DNA of 64,000 bases from Phycisphaeraceae bacterium (GTDB lineage Bacteria; Planctomycetota; Phycisphaerae; Phycisphaerales; UBA1924): assembly GCA_015200025.1 (NCBI GenBank), contig CP054186.1, forward strand, positions 62,001 to 126,000, in the 5' to 3' direction. Positions 1-9,393 of the stretch are shown one piece after another. Positions within the stretch are counted from its first letter, which is position 1. Each line of letters starts with the position of its first letter. The translations under genes and the position numbers were made by a program. The notes under the pieces are model-generated. The model had not been told where the DNA came from and did no database searches. It worked only from the letters and a program-made list of their open reading frames with translations.

Positions 1-1082
1 ATATCCCCCTCCGACGACTTGATCCGCAGCTGGCACTGCACGACCTTGTCCTCGGCCTGCTGCCACGCCGACTGCTTCTCCACCAGGTGCCGGGCGATCC
101 GGTCCGCCAGCTCGTACCGCGGCTCGTCCTCGTGCGCCTGACCCGAGATGATCAGCGGCGTGCGGGCCTCGTCGATCAGGATCGAGTCCACCTCGTCCAC
201 GATCGCGAACTGCCGCTTCCGCTGCACCTGGTCGTCCACGCGGCGCTTCATGTTGTCGCGGAGGTAATCGAACCCGAACTCGGCCGTGGTCCCGTACACC
301 ACGTGGCACCGGTACATCACCCGCTTCTCGTCCTCCCCCTGCATGTGCTGCGGGTGGATCGCCCCCACCGTCATCCCCACCGCCCGGAAGAACGGCGCCG
401 TCCAGTCCCGGTCACGCTGCACCAGGTAGTCGTTCACCGTCACCACGTGCACCTGCATCCGCTCGATCGCCGCCAGGTACGCCGCCAGCGGCGCCACGAT
501 CGTCTTCCCCTCCCCCGTCTTCATCTCCGAGATCTTCCCGTGCGACAGCACCATCGCGCCGATCAGCTGCACCTCGAACGGGCGCGCCCGGTACGGCGGC
601 TTGCTCTCCGGGTACAGCGCACGCCCCGCCTCGTACAGCTCCGGCGGGATGTCCACCTGCATCCACCCGGGGATCGGCTGCGTCCACCCCATCCACTCGC
701 CCGTCGGGGGGGCCGGCGGCGTCGCGTCCATCTGCTCCTTCACCCGCGCGTACATCACCCGCGCCGCCTCGGGCAGCGTCGACGGGTCGAAGTTGTACCG
801 GGGGTTGAACATGTTCCTCAGCCCCACCGCCCGGTCCATCCCCTCCCGAGCCACCGCGAACGCCTCGATGAGCACGTCCTCGATCTTCGCGCCCTTGTCC
901 ACCCGCCCGCGGAAGTCGACCAGCTTGCCGCGGAGGTCCGCGTCGGTCAGCCGTCGCGTCGCCTCCTCCAGCTGCGCCACGGCGGTCGCCTTGGCGCGGT
1001 ACCGGGCCTCCGCCCGCTTGTTCTTGGTGCCGATCAGCCGTTGAAGGAGTGGGCCGATAAGGGGGATATCACGCTCTGCCAT
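1..1082 (-). CDS. secA: Preprotein translocase ATPase SecA (N-terminal part, cut by window edge)
   Basis: SecA is the ATP-driven motor that pushes unfolded preproteins through SecYEG at the inner membrane. The ATG at 1082 opens a frame that runs to base 1 without a stop, giving about 360 residues. The Walker A motif MKTGEGKT is at residues 187-194, and VNDYLVQRDRDW and the DEVDSILIDEARTPLIISG Walker B block follow. Between VGLR (about residue 89) and RPFEVQLIG (about 167) there are roughly 75 residues that SecA proteins such as E. coli's lack. I infer a lineage-specific insertion in nucleotide-binding domain 1. Its channel partner secY is at 32998-34395. The C-terminal two thirds lie outside the window. 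Confidence 0.97.
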   Translation of the reverse strand, partial: MAERDIPLIGPLLQRLIGTKNKRAEARYRAKATAVAQLEEATRRLTDADLRGKLVDFRGRVDKGAKIEDVLIEAFAVAREGMDRAVGLRNMFNPRYNFDPSTLPEAARVMYARVKEQMDATPPAPPTGEWMGWTQPIPGWMQVDIPPELYEAGRALYPESKPPYRARPFEVQLIGAMVLSHGKISEMKTGEGKTIVAPLAAYLAAIERMQVHVVTVNDYLVQRDRDWTAPFFRAVGMTVGAIHPQHMQGEDEKRVMYRCHVVYGTTAEFGFDYLRDNMKRRVDDQVQRKRQFAIVDEVDSILIDEARTPLIISGQAHEDEPRYELADRIARHLVEKQSAWQQAEDKVVQCQLRIKSSEGD

Positions 1083-1308
1083 GGTGGGGTGCCTTGATGC
1101 AAGGGGGTCCGGTCGGTTCCGCGCGTCCCGGGCGCGTGGAGCGCCGCTGGAACGGGCGATGGAATGGACGGTGGGGATGGATGGGGCGGGGCCTCGCGGG
1201 CCCCGTCGGGTCGATGCGCCGGGTGGTCCGGCCGCCGCGGAACGCAGCGACCGCCCGGGGGCCTCGCGGCCGGGCCACGCCGATCGGCCTCCTCGGCCGG
1301 CTCGGCGC

Positions 1309-1674
1309 TCAGGCGATCGCGGGCGGGGGCAGGCCCGTGAGCCACGGGCCCGCCAGCGGCCTCGGCCCGACGATCACGTCCGGGCGGACGCTCGCCGGCG
1401 GTGAATCGAGTGTCCCGAGGACTGGTCGGCCACGGGCGATCCGGATCGGCGTGTGGGTCTGGGCCCGGACCGACCGCTCGACCGCGGTCAGCAGCGAGCG
1501 GGGCCACCAATCGGCGTTGGCCCGAATCCGGTGGTGGGTCCCCACGGTGAGCGTGGCCTCGCACCACGCCGAGGTCCATTGCACCGCGAAGGCCAGCAGC
1601 ACGAGCGTCGAGATCGTCCCGACGCTGGAACGCCGGTCATTCGGGAGGCTCGGCCTGTCGCTGAGGATCGGCAC
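1309..1674 (-). CDS. Possible small membrane-anchored hypothetical protein upstream of secA
   Basis: I do not recognise a family. The frame from a GTG at 1674 to TGA at 1309 encodes about 121 residues: a short polar N-terminus, one hydrophobic segment (GTISTLVLLAFAVQW) and a soluble part with several Trp and Arg. Third codon positions are very strongly G or C through the whole frame, as in verified genes here, which is the main support. No clear Shine-Dalgarno precedes the GTG, and the frame is open further upstream to 1950 with poorer coding character, so the start is uncertain. It reads in the direction of secA, 226 bases before it. It could also be a chance GC-rich frame. Confidence 0.4.
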   Translation of the reverse strand: MPILSDRPSLPNDRRSSVGTISTLVLLAFAVQWTSAWCEATLTVGTHHRIRANADWWPRSLLTAVERSVRAQTHTPIRIARGRPVLGTLDSPPASVRPDVIVGPRPLAGPWLTGLPPPAIA

Positions 1675-1937
1675 GCGGAGAGACTCTATCGGTCGAACAT
1701 CGGGGAGATCCGGAACACCGGCCAAGATCGTACGCCGTTCGGGATCGCCGCGGCGGTCCGGGGGGCCGGGCCGCTCTCGGGAATAGTTGCGGGGTGTTCG
1801 GGCCGCCGTCCGATAGTGTGTGGGCCTCCGTACCGTGGCTACATTCTGCCATGGGATCCGACGAGGCGAGGGACACGGGGCTGGGCGGCGTTCGGGGCAG
1901 GACGCCCCGGGACGATCACGAGGAGGCAGGGCCGCCG

Positions 1938-2297
1938 ATGGTATTCGCAAGACAGTCGCTGCCGGTGACGCGGGAGTCCGTGACGCACAAGTTCTCCGTC
2001 GGGAACCACGAGGGCTACCTGACGGTCGGGCTCTACCCCGACGGCCGCCCGGGCGAGATTTTCCTCAAGATGTCGAAGGAGGGGTCGACGATGTCGGGGA
2101 TGTGCCAGGCGTTCTGCCGGGCCTTCTCCCTCGCGATCCAGCACGGGCTGTCCGTCGAGGACGCCGTCGTCCGCTTCAAGGGCATGCGATTCGAGCCCAT
2201 GGGGCCCACGAGCAACCCCGAGATCCCCACCGCCAGCTCGATCGTGGACTACCTGGCCCGCTACCTCGAGCAGAACTTCGGCCGCCTCCGCCGCTGA
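1938..2297 (+). CDS. Stand-alone TSCPD-domain protein (B12-dependent ribonucleotide reductase C-terminal type)
   Basis: The 119-residue product matches the C-terminal TSCPD-type segment normally fused to the adenosylcobalamin-dependent ribonucleoside-diphosphate reductase (NrdJ). Recognisable stretches are VTHKFSVGNHEGYLTVGLY, DGRPGEIFLKMSKEGSTMSG, RFEPMG and ASSIVDYLARYL. No catalytic reductase domain is present here or nearby. I chose the ATG at 1938 because AGGAGG (1921-1926) sits 11 bases upstream and similarity to the family begins right after it. The reading frame is open upstream but without family similarity. It converges with the pseudopilin gene ending at 2314. It may be a split NrdJb-like subunit; a regulatory or DNA-binding role is equally possible. 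Confidence 0.8.
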   Translation: MVFARQSLPVTRESVTHKFSVGNHEGYLTVGLYPDGRPGEIFLKMSKEGSTMSGMCQAFCRAFSLAIQHGLSVEDAVVRFKGMRFEPMGPTSNPEIPTASSIVDYLARYLEQNFGRLRR

Positions 2298-2313
2298 GGG
2301 GTCCCCCGCCGGG

Positions 2314-2937
2314 TCAATCCATCAACCGCCGCGGGAACACGCTCGACACGAATCTCACCGTATCCCCCTGGACGTCGGTGTACACCCCGACGGACCGGAT
2401 GTCGTTGGGCCGCACGGTCATGTCGATGGTCGCCCGCTTGAGCCTGGGGCCCACGTCGTACTCCAGCGTGAACTGGATATCGTGCAGGTTGGTGATCATG
2501 GGCCGCGAGTCCGAGGCGATCAGCGAGCCCGCCCGGTAGTCCTCCTGCGTGTACCACAGCTCGAAGGTGTTGGGGCGGTCGGGATCGTCCGCCGAACGCC
2601 GCTCGATCCGGATCACCCGCGTGAAGTCGGCGTCGGGCGCCACGTACCCGCGGAACTCGATCCCGTCGGTCACGATGGGGTTCTGGGCCGGGTCCGTCGG
2701 GTCGACGGGGTACGGCGCGAACTCGTCGCCCGTGCGGATCAGCCCGGTCAGCCGGTGCATGACGATCCGCGAGACCACGTGCGTGCTCGCCCCGTCCGTG
2801 GTGTATTGATACGACTTGAACGAAGCGTCCAGCGCGGCCAGCGCCGCCGTCAGCAGCGTCCCCGTGATGGCCAGGGCGATCAGCATCTCGATCATGCTGA
2901 AGGCCTTTCGCACGCGGCGTGTCGTCGCGGTGAACAT
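2314..2937 (-). CDS. PilW/PulJ-like minor pseudopilin
   Basis: A 207-residue prepilin-type protein. The N-terminus is basic, then KAFSMIEMLIALAI, the class III signal recognised by prepilin peptidase, with Ala instead of Gly before the cut site (residues 12/13) and the conserved Glu five residues after it (Glu17). A single hydrophobic helix follows, then a beta-rich globular domain. It starts only 10 bases after the stop of the PilX-like gene and has AAGGAC six bases before the ATG, so the two are probably co-translated. By family logic it joins the initiating tip complex of a type IV pilus or type II pseudopilus. PilW versus GspJ assignment is uncertain. Confidence 0.82.
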   Translation of the reverse strand: MFTATTRRVRKAFSMIEMLIALAITGTLLTAALAALDASFKSYQYTTDGASTHVVSRIVMHRLTGLIRTGDEFAPYPVDPTDPAQNPIVTDGIEFRGYVAPDADFTRVIRIERRSADDPDRPNTFELWYTQEDYRAGSLIASDSRPMITNLHDIQFTLEYDVGPRLKRATIDMTVRPNDIRSVGVYTDVQGDTVRFVSSVFPRRLMD

Positions 2938-2947
2938 GCGTGGGTCC

Positions 2948-5872
2948 TTAGGGTTTGCCTTCGCGGTAGGTGTGACGCAGCGGGTCGTACCGCAGCGGGA
3001 GCATGACCCCGTCGGGCATGCCCATCGACGGGTCGAACTTCAGATCGATCGCGCCGTACCCGTGGAAGGGCACCGGCGTCGAGCCCGGGGGCTGCGGCTG
3101 GGACGACGGCACGTCGAACAACCCGTCGCCGTTCGTGTCCCACCCCACGATCCTCTGCCCGTTGATGATCGGGAGCGTGTTGGGATCGACCGCCTCGTTG
3201 TCGCCGTCCTCGGGGCCGAAGTACCCGATCGTCGTGTTGTAGTCCGCCGGGTTCCCCACCGCGTACCCCAGCGCGTCCACCATCGGCTGCTGCCCCGCCA
3301 CCGGCGCGAACGTCAGCAGCAACGCCCCGTCGATCGACGTGTTCCCGCGGGCGTCGAGCACCCCCGCCACGATCACGCCCTTCAGACGCACCGACTGCGA
3401 CGGCGGGCTGTTGTAGCTCCCGATGTCCACCGAGTAGTTCGGGAGCAGCATCGACGACTTGGCGATGATCGCCTCGTCCGCCGCCTGGGGGTTCAGCGAC
3501 GAATCGTGCGGACGGTCCGGGTGACGCGACGCGAACCGCGTCGCCCCGGTGAACTGGATCTTGTTCCTCGCGTGCGTGTACACCCCGGGCGCGTCCGAGG
3601 CGATCGACCCCACGAACAGACAGTCGTGGAACCGCAGGTTGTTCGAGAGCGCCTTGGTGTCCGTCACCCGACGCCCGCCCACGATCAGCGGGTCGGGCAG
3701 CAGGTTGAACCCCTGCACCACCGCCGCCTGCGCCGCCGTCAGGTCCGCCTTGTCCATCGGCTGCAGGTTGGCCATCAGGATCATCTGGTTCGGCGGGCGC
3801 GCCGACGCCGGCAGCGACGCGGGGTAATCCGTCTCCCCGGCGTCGTCCCCGTACACCATCCGCTGCGGCACGGCCTTGGGCCTCCCGTCCACCGCGTCCA
3901 GCTGCATCTTCCCGTACTCGCTGTAGAGCACGTGCCCGTTGACCGTCTCCGACTGGACGTACGTCACGCCCACGAACGTGCAGTTGCGGAACAGCGCGTT
4001 GAGGCCCACCGGGATCCGCACGTCCTTGAACACCATGTTCTCGTACACCGGCCGGTAGTACCAATCCGAGAACGTCGGCGCGTTGAAGGGCATCTTCTCG
4101 AAGTGCGCGGTCTGCCAGTTGTCCGGGCGGCCGTCCAGGTTCAGGTCCGGGTCCAACCGGAAGAACCGCGGCTCGGTCGTCCCCGCGGGCTTGGTCTCCA
4201 CGTACGTCGCCAGCTGCGCCACGCCCACCCCGAGCTGCGTGGCAACCTGCTGGTTGAACGAGAGCCCGTCCGCCGCGTTGAGCAGGTTCGTCCTCGCCGC
4301 GTTGAACCCCGCCGCCGTCAGGTTGGGCAGCGCGCTGTCCGCCGTGTTGAACGCCGCCGGGGAGCCCGAGTTGGGCCGGATCGACCCGCGGACCTTGTCC
4401 CAGTAGTTCGCGCCCTGCCCCGCCGCCCACGCGTTCCGAGTCGCCTTGAAGGACAGACGCCCGCGCACCTTGGCGTACGAGTCCTTGCGGTCCAGGAACC
4501 CGTCCCGGTACCCGAGCACCTGGTCCCGGTTGGGGTTGCCGCCCGCGAGAGCGACGGCCGGGTCGTAGTCGTTGAACTCCTCGTCGGGGTCCCACCGGCC
4601 GTTGTTGTTCTCGTCCTTGAAGCCGTACACCCCGTTGCGGTTGCGGTCCGGGTTGGACCCGTCGATCAGCAGCGCGAGGTCGTTGTCCACGGGCGACCCG
4701 TCGGACCGCACGAACTCGGCCGTCAGCCCGTGGGCCGGCGTGCCCAGCGTCAGCGACTCGTGGAGCACGACGCGCCCGTCGCCGTTGCGGTCGAAGTGCT
4801 TGAGGAAGATGTCGTAGTCGTCGACGTACCCGTCGAGCGTGACGTCGGCGAACGCCCCGTCGGGCTGCCCGTCCCCGTTGTAGTCGGTCGCGCCCGAGGG
4901 GATCCCCTGCGACTCGATCGGGTGGTTGACCCGCAGGCGGTTGTCCTGGTCCACGTCGTACTGACGGAGGTTCGCGAAAAACGCGTTGAGCTTGGCGTCG
5001 AGCACGGGGTCGAGCCCCAGGAAGTCCGACTTGGCGACCAGCGGGCTCCCGTTCGTGTGGTTCACGCCCGTGAACCGAAGGCCCAGGTCGCCGTTCACCG
5101 ACACGTTCTTCCCGAGCATGACCCGGGATTGCGCGATGATCGCGTGGTCCAGACGCTTGGCGATCCGGAAATCCTGCATCACCGTCCGCGACAGCGGCGT
5201 CCCGTTCCGCTGGTACGCGTAGTCGTACCCCGTCACGATCGCGCGCACGTCCGTCCCGTTCGCCAGCGGCGCATACGTCACCGAGAAGCACAGCGGCTCA
5301 CCGCCCCCGGTGTCGATGGCCACCGCCGGCGTGTACACCCACCCGCTCGACGCGTACACGCCCAGGTCGACCCCGGCCATCGCGTTCCCGATCACCGGCA
5401 CCGAGACCCCCGCCGCCGTCACGATGTTCTGGTCCGCCGCGTGATGGTTCGCGACCGCCTGGGCCAGCCCGAAGGGGAACTGCGCCTCGGAGAACCCCGA
5501 CGGCGGGGGGAGGATGTTGATCGTCCCCAGACCGCCCAACGAGCCCGTCCACGCGTCCCGCCCGAACGTCGCGTTGACCGTGCTGTTCGAGACGATGAAC
5601 CGCGACGCCGCCTCCTGCAGCCTCGCCGCCGCGATCTCCAGCCCCGTCTCCGCCGCCGACGCCGCACGCATCACGTGCACGTGCGTCGACGCCGTCTTGA
5701 TGTTCCCCTTCGTCGCGATCGCCATCGCCGCCGCCAGCGAGCCGAACATGATCAGGAACATCATCGAGACCACCGCCGCCACGCCCCGTCGGGACCGGCA
5801 CCCACGCGTCCCCACCGCCTCCCGGCGGGCCGATCCGGCAATCCTGCGGCGTCGTGTCGTTCGGGCGATCAT
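2948..5872 (-). CDS. Large PilX-like pilus assembly protein with EF-hand-like calcium loops
   Basis: A 974-residue protein. The start at 5872 is chosen because GGAG lies seven bases before it; the frame is open to 5962 without similarity. An Arg-rich N-terminus precedes one membrane helix (AAVVSMMFLIMFGSLAAAM) and an Ala-rich helix, MRAASAAETGLEIAAARLQ, the pattern of PilX N-terminal domains. PilX proteins are usually 170-200 residues, so this is about five times the norm. The extra mass contains several Asp/Asn-rich loops: DYNGDGQPDG, FDRNGDGRVVLHE, DENNNGRWDPDEEF, DLNLDGRPDN and DTNGDGLFD, which look like dockerin/EF-hand calcium ligands. It sits between the PilV-like and PilW-like genes. 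A pilus-tip adhesin role is my inference. Confidence 0.75.
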   Translation of the reverse strand: MIARTTRRRRIAGSARREAVGTRGCRSRRGVAAVVSMMFLIMFGSLAAAMAIATKGNIKTASTHVHVMRAASAAETGLEIAAARLQEAASRFIVSNSTVNATFGRDAWTGSLGGLGTINILPPPSGFSEAQFPFGLAQAVANHHAADQNIVTAAGVSVPVIGNAMAGVDLGVYASSGWVYTPAVAIDTGGGEPLCFSVTYAPLANGTDVRAIVTGYDYAYQRNGTPLSRTVMQDFRIAKRLDHAIIAQSRVMLGKNVSVNGDLGLRFTGVNHTNGSPLVAKSDFLGLDPVLDAKLNAFFANLRQYDVDQDNRLRVNHPIESQGIPSGATDYNGDGQPDGAFADVTLDGYVDDYDIFLKHFDRNGDGRVVLHESLTLGTPAHGLTAEFVRSDGSPVDNDLALLIDGSNPDRNRNGVYGFKDENNNGRWDPDEEFNDYDPAVALAGGNPNRDQVLGYRDGFLDRKDSYAKVRGRLSFKATRNAWAAGQGANYWDKVRGSIRPNSGSPAAFNTADSALPNLTAAGFNAARTNLLNAADGLSFNQQVATQLGVGVAQLATYVETKPAGTTEPRFFRLDPDLNLDGRPDNWQTAHFEKMPFNAPTFSDWYYRPVYENMVFKDVRIPVGLNALFRNCTFVGVTYVQSETVNGHVLYSEYGKMQLDAVDGRPKAVPQRMVYGDDAGETDYPASLPASARPPNQMILMANLQPMDKADLTAAQAAVVQGFNLLPDPLIVGGRRVTDTKALSNNLRFHDCLFVGSIASDAPGVYTHARNKIQFTGATRFASRHPDRPHDSSLNPQAADEAIIAKSSMLLPNYSVDIGSYNSPPSQSVRLKGVIVAGVLDARGNTSIDGALLLTFAPVAGQQPMVDALGYAVGNPADYNTTIGYFGPEDGDNEAVDPNTLPIINGQRIVGWDTNGDGLFDVPSSQPQPPGSTPVPFHGYGAIDLKFDPSMGMPDGVMLPLRYDPLRHTYREGKP

Positions 5873-5933
5873 GGGCGTGCTCCGGTCCTGGGTCGTCGTG
5901 GCTACTTCGGGAACCCGGTCTTCGACGATGTGC

Positions 5934-6632
5934 TCACCGCGGCGGGACCACCCATTGCGCACGGGTGACCTCCTGCGGCCAGGCGTCCAACGGCCCCTGA
6001 TATTCCACGATCACCGTCACCTTCAGCGGGTACGCGTCCACCGTCCGACCCGCGAAGTTCCCGTTGGGCGCCTCCTGGTACCCGTCCGCGCGGGGCGTCC
6101 CGAAGTTCGCCGGGTCCACCTTCTCCACGTACACCCGCTGGCTCCACCCCTCCAGCGACATCGGCTCGTCGTCCGGGCCCATCACCGGCAGCCCCTCCGC
6201 GTCGATCCGCGGGATGATCTCCCCGAACGCGTTCAGCGGCCCGGGGAAGTTCCCCCCGTTCCCGAACACCACCCCGTCGAAGTCATCGATGTCGTCGAAG
6301 TCGGTCACGACGACCTCGCCGCTCTCCCGGCCCCAGCCCACCAGCACCGCGCCGTTCCCGTCGTCGTGCATGTACAACCCGGTGACCGGGTCGTGCCGCG
6401 GCAGCCCTCGCATCAGTTCCCGGACCTCGTTCGCCAGGTACGCCCCCGTCGCCGCGTGGCTCGACCACGAGTTGTTCCGGATGAACGTCTTCTGCGCGTC
6501 CACGAACGCGAGCACCCCGACCCCGATGATCACCAACGCCAAGGCCGTCTCGATCAGCGTGAACCCGCACGCCCGGCGACGCCGGAGGACGCGTGAAGGT
6601 CGGTTGAGATGGGGTTGGCGTGGTGTCGTCAT
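5934..6632 (-). CDS. PilV/GspI-like minor pseudopilin
   Basis: A 232-residue prepilin-type protein with start at 6632 (a second in-frame start lies at 6659). An Arg-rich leader ends in ACG, then FTLIETALALVIIGVGVLAF: Gly23 at position -1, Phe24 at +1 and Glu28 as the conserved +5 residue. The globular part has an Asp-rich stretch (VVTDFDDIDDFDGVVFGNGG), possibly a metal site. The pattern TLIETALALVIIGVGVLAF is typical of PilV/GspI minor pilins. It lies 61 bases upstream of the PilX-like gene and downstream of pilC, consistent with a minor-pilin operon whose products prime pilus assembly at the inner membrane. Confidence 0.83.
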   Translation of the reverse strand: MTTPRQPHLNRPSRVLRRRRACGFTLIETALALVIIGVGVLAFVDAQKTFIRNNSWSSHAATGAYLANEVRELMRGLPRHDPVTGLYMHDDGNGAVLVGWGRESGEVVVTDFDDIDDFDGVVFGNGGNFPGPLNAFGEIIPRIDAEGLPVMGPDDEPMSLEGWSQRVYVEKVDPANFGTPRADGYQEAPNGNFAGRTVDAYPLKVTVIVEYQGPLDAWPQEVTRAQWVVPPR

Positions 6633-6692
6633 GTCGGATCCCCGCGGAGCCCGGGCCACGCCGGACCCGGTCTTCCACCCTTGGAGTATCGA

Positions 6693-7919
6693 TTACTTCA
6701 CGATCTGGCTCATCTTGAAGATGGGCAGGATGATCGCCATCGCGATGAACCCGACGACTGTGCCCATCAGGAGGATCATGACGGGCTCGATCATTCCGGT
6801 AACCGCCTTGATCGCGTCCTTGAGCTGCTTCGCGTAGTAGGCCGAGATCTCGTCGAGGACCTCCCCGAGCTTCCCGGACTCTTCTCCCGCCGAGATCATC
6901 TGAGTCACCGCCCGCGGGAGCATGTTGTCCTTCTGCAGGGGCGTGCAGATCTTCTTGCCCTGCTTCACCGCCGTGTACACCCGCCTCCACATCCCCTTGT
7001 ACAGCTGGTTGCCCGAGATATCGCCCGTGATCGCCAGCGTGTCCAGCAGCGGCACGCCCGCGTTGACCAGCTGCCCCATCGTCTGGAGGCTCCGGCTGAT
7101 GTACAGCGCCCGGAACATCGTCCGGATCAGCGGCACCGAGAGCTTCAGACGATCCACCCAGAACGCCCCCAGCTCCGTCCGCGTGAAGGCGTACCCCGCC
7201 CCCGCCAGCACCACGATCCCACCCAGCAGGAACGGCCACTGCGCCACCATGAACTTCGACAGGCTCATCAGGAACTTCGTCGCCCAGGGGAGCACGTCCT
7301 CCTTGCCCTCGAACACCGCGTAGAACTTCGGCAGCACGAACGCCAGCAGGAACACCGTCACCGCGACCGCGAACACCCCGATCACCGTCGGGTAGATCGC
7401 CGCACCCACCACCATCTTCCGCGTCTCGATCTGCTGCCCGATGTACCCCGCGATCCGCTCCAGCATCTTCGAGAAATTGCCCGCCATCTCGCTCGCACGC
7501 ACCATGTTCACGTACAGCGGACCGAACAGCTTGGGGTACTTCGCCAGCGCGTCCGACAGCTGCTTGCCGCCCTCCACGTCCGTCTTGATCTGCGTGATGA
7601 TCTTCTTGAACTTCGGGTGCGCCGTCTGCTCCGCGATCCCGTCCAGCGCCGCCCGGAGGTTGATGCCCGCGCGGATCATCACCGCCAGCTGCGTCGTGAA
7701 GTCCAGCACGTTCTTCTGCGTCGGGTTCCCGCCGTTGAGGTCCTTGATCCGCTGGAGGAACCCCTCCCCGTCCACGCCCCCCGCCGTCGGGGAGAGCGAC
7801 AGCACGTGCAGCCCCTGGTTCCGCAGCACCGTCGCCGCCGTGGCCACGGAATCCGAGGCCAGCACCCCCGTCTGCAGGGCCCCCGAGGCGGTCCGGACTT
7901 GGTATCGATAGTTCGCCAT
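6693..7919 (-). CDS. pilC: Inner-membrane platform protein of type IV pilus/type II secretion (PilC/GspF)
   Basis: A 408-residue polytopic protein with two copies of the T2SSF domain. The first carries LDFTTQLAVMIRAGINLRAAL and MVRASEMAGNFSKMLERIA; the second carries MGQLVNAGVPLLDTLAI and MISAGEESGKLGEVLDEIS. There are three membrane spans: about residues 170-195, 225-245 and 380-400. An N-terminal GspF_N-like region (YRYQVRTASGALQTG) fits the full-length family. PilC/GspF couples the cytoplasmic ATPase to pilin insertion. It follows pilT by 57 bases on the same strand, with AGGGG just before the ATG. Confidence 0.96.
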   Translation of the reverse strand: MANYRYQVRTASGALQTGVLASDSVATAATVLRNQGLHVLSLSPTAGGVDGEGFLQRIKDLNGGNPTQKNVLDFTTQLAVMIRAGINLRAALDGIAEQTAHPKFKKIITQIKTDVEGGKQLSDALAKYPKLFGPLYVNMVRASEMAGNFSKMLERIAGYIGQQIETRKMVVGAAIYPTVIGVFAVAVTVFLLAFVLPKFYAVFEGKEDVLPWATKFLMSLSKFMVAQWPFLLGGIVVLAGAGYAFTRTELGAFWVDRLKLSVPLIRTMFRALYISRSLQTMGQLVNAGVPLLDTLAITGDISGNQLYKGMWRRVYTAVKQGKKICTPLQKDNMLPRAVTQMISAGEESGKLGEVLDEISAYYAKQLKDAIKAVTGMIEPVMILLMGTVVGFIAMAIILPIFKMSQIVK

Positions 7920-7976
7920 GGTGCCCCTGCGTGACCGAACGTGGTGCGGGTCGGGTGGGTACGGTTAGGTCGGGCC

Positions 7977-9032
<1,056 letters not shown>

Positions 9033-9393
9033 GCGCGTCTCCTATGGCTGGCCATCGTTCATCGTCGGTCGACGACGCCCGTTTGAACCGTTCGCGCGAG
9101 TCGCCCGCCATCGCACGCCCCGGCGGGCCTCACGCGCCGCGCAGACCCGCAACGCGCCTCATCCCCACAATCCATGCCCTTCCCCCCATCCCCCACCACC
9201 CCCACCACCCCCACCGCCCCCACCGCCCCGACATCCCCCCCAACCCCTCCCGCCCGCACAGGTCGTCCATCCGCCCAGACCGACTCCTCTCACCATGCGA
9301 CAACGCCCCTCCGCACACGGCGGTCGGGGCGTTGGTGCTCGGTCTCGTGATAAAGCCAAACCCCCGCCCGGTCGGCCGGTAAGGGCCCGGCGC
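9033..9393. other. Intergenic region between the TPR lipoprotein gene and pilT, with a C-rich tandem tract
   Basis: A 361-base gap without a convincing gene. Its centre (9182-9247) is almost pure C on the plus strand, built from repeated CCCCCACC(A/G)CC units. Short frames across it are low-complexity Pro/His or Gly/Trp and are not credible proteins. The gap is the upstream region of pilT on the minus strand, so the G-rich strand would be in the pilT leader if transcription starts upstream of it. Confidence 0.6.
9182..9247. repeat. C-rich/G-rich low-complexity tract, potential G-quadruplex upstream of pilT
   Basis: The plus strand reads as runs of four to six C separated by A, AC, G or ACC. 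The minus strand therefore has at least six runs of four or more G with spacers of one to four bases, which satisfies the usual G-quadruplex pattern. The unit CCGCCCCCA at 9214-9222 also occurs at 26203-26229, 32342-32350 and inside rpsE (35393-35410). Confidence 0.7.

Noticed and set aside
1034..1786. Overlapping frames on both strands between secA and the TSCPD gene
   Set aside because: Arg/Pro/Gly-rich without motif; only the 1309-1674 minus frame had coding-like character.
2816..5968. 1050-codon plus-strand open frame over the PilX-like gene
   Set aside because: Antisense to a gene with clear motifs. The product is Arg/His/Val-rich low-complexity, the usual result of high-GC third positions in the opposite strand.
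9182..9247. Possible CRISPR or minisatellite array
   Set aside because: Repeat units are 4-11 bases with no unique spacers; it is low-complexity sequence, not CRISPR.
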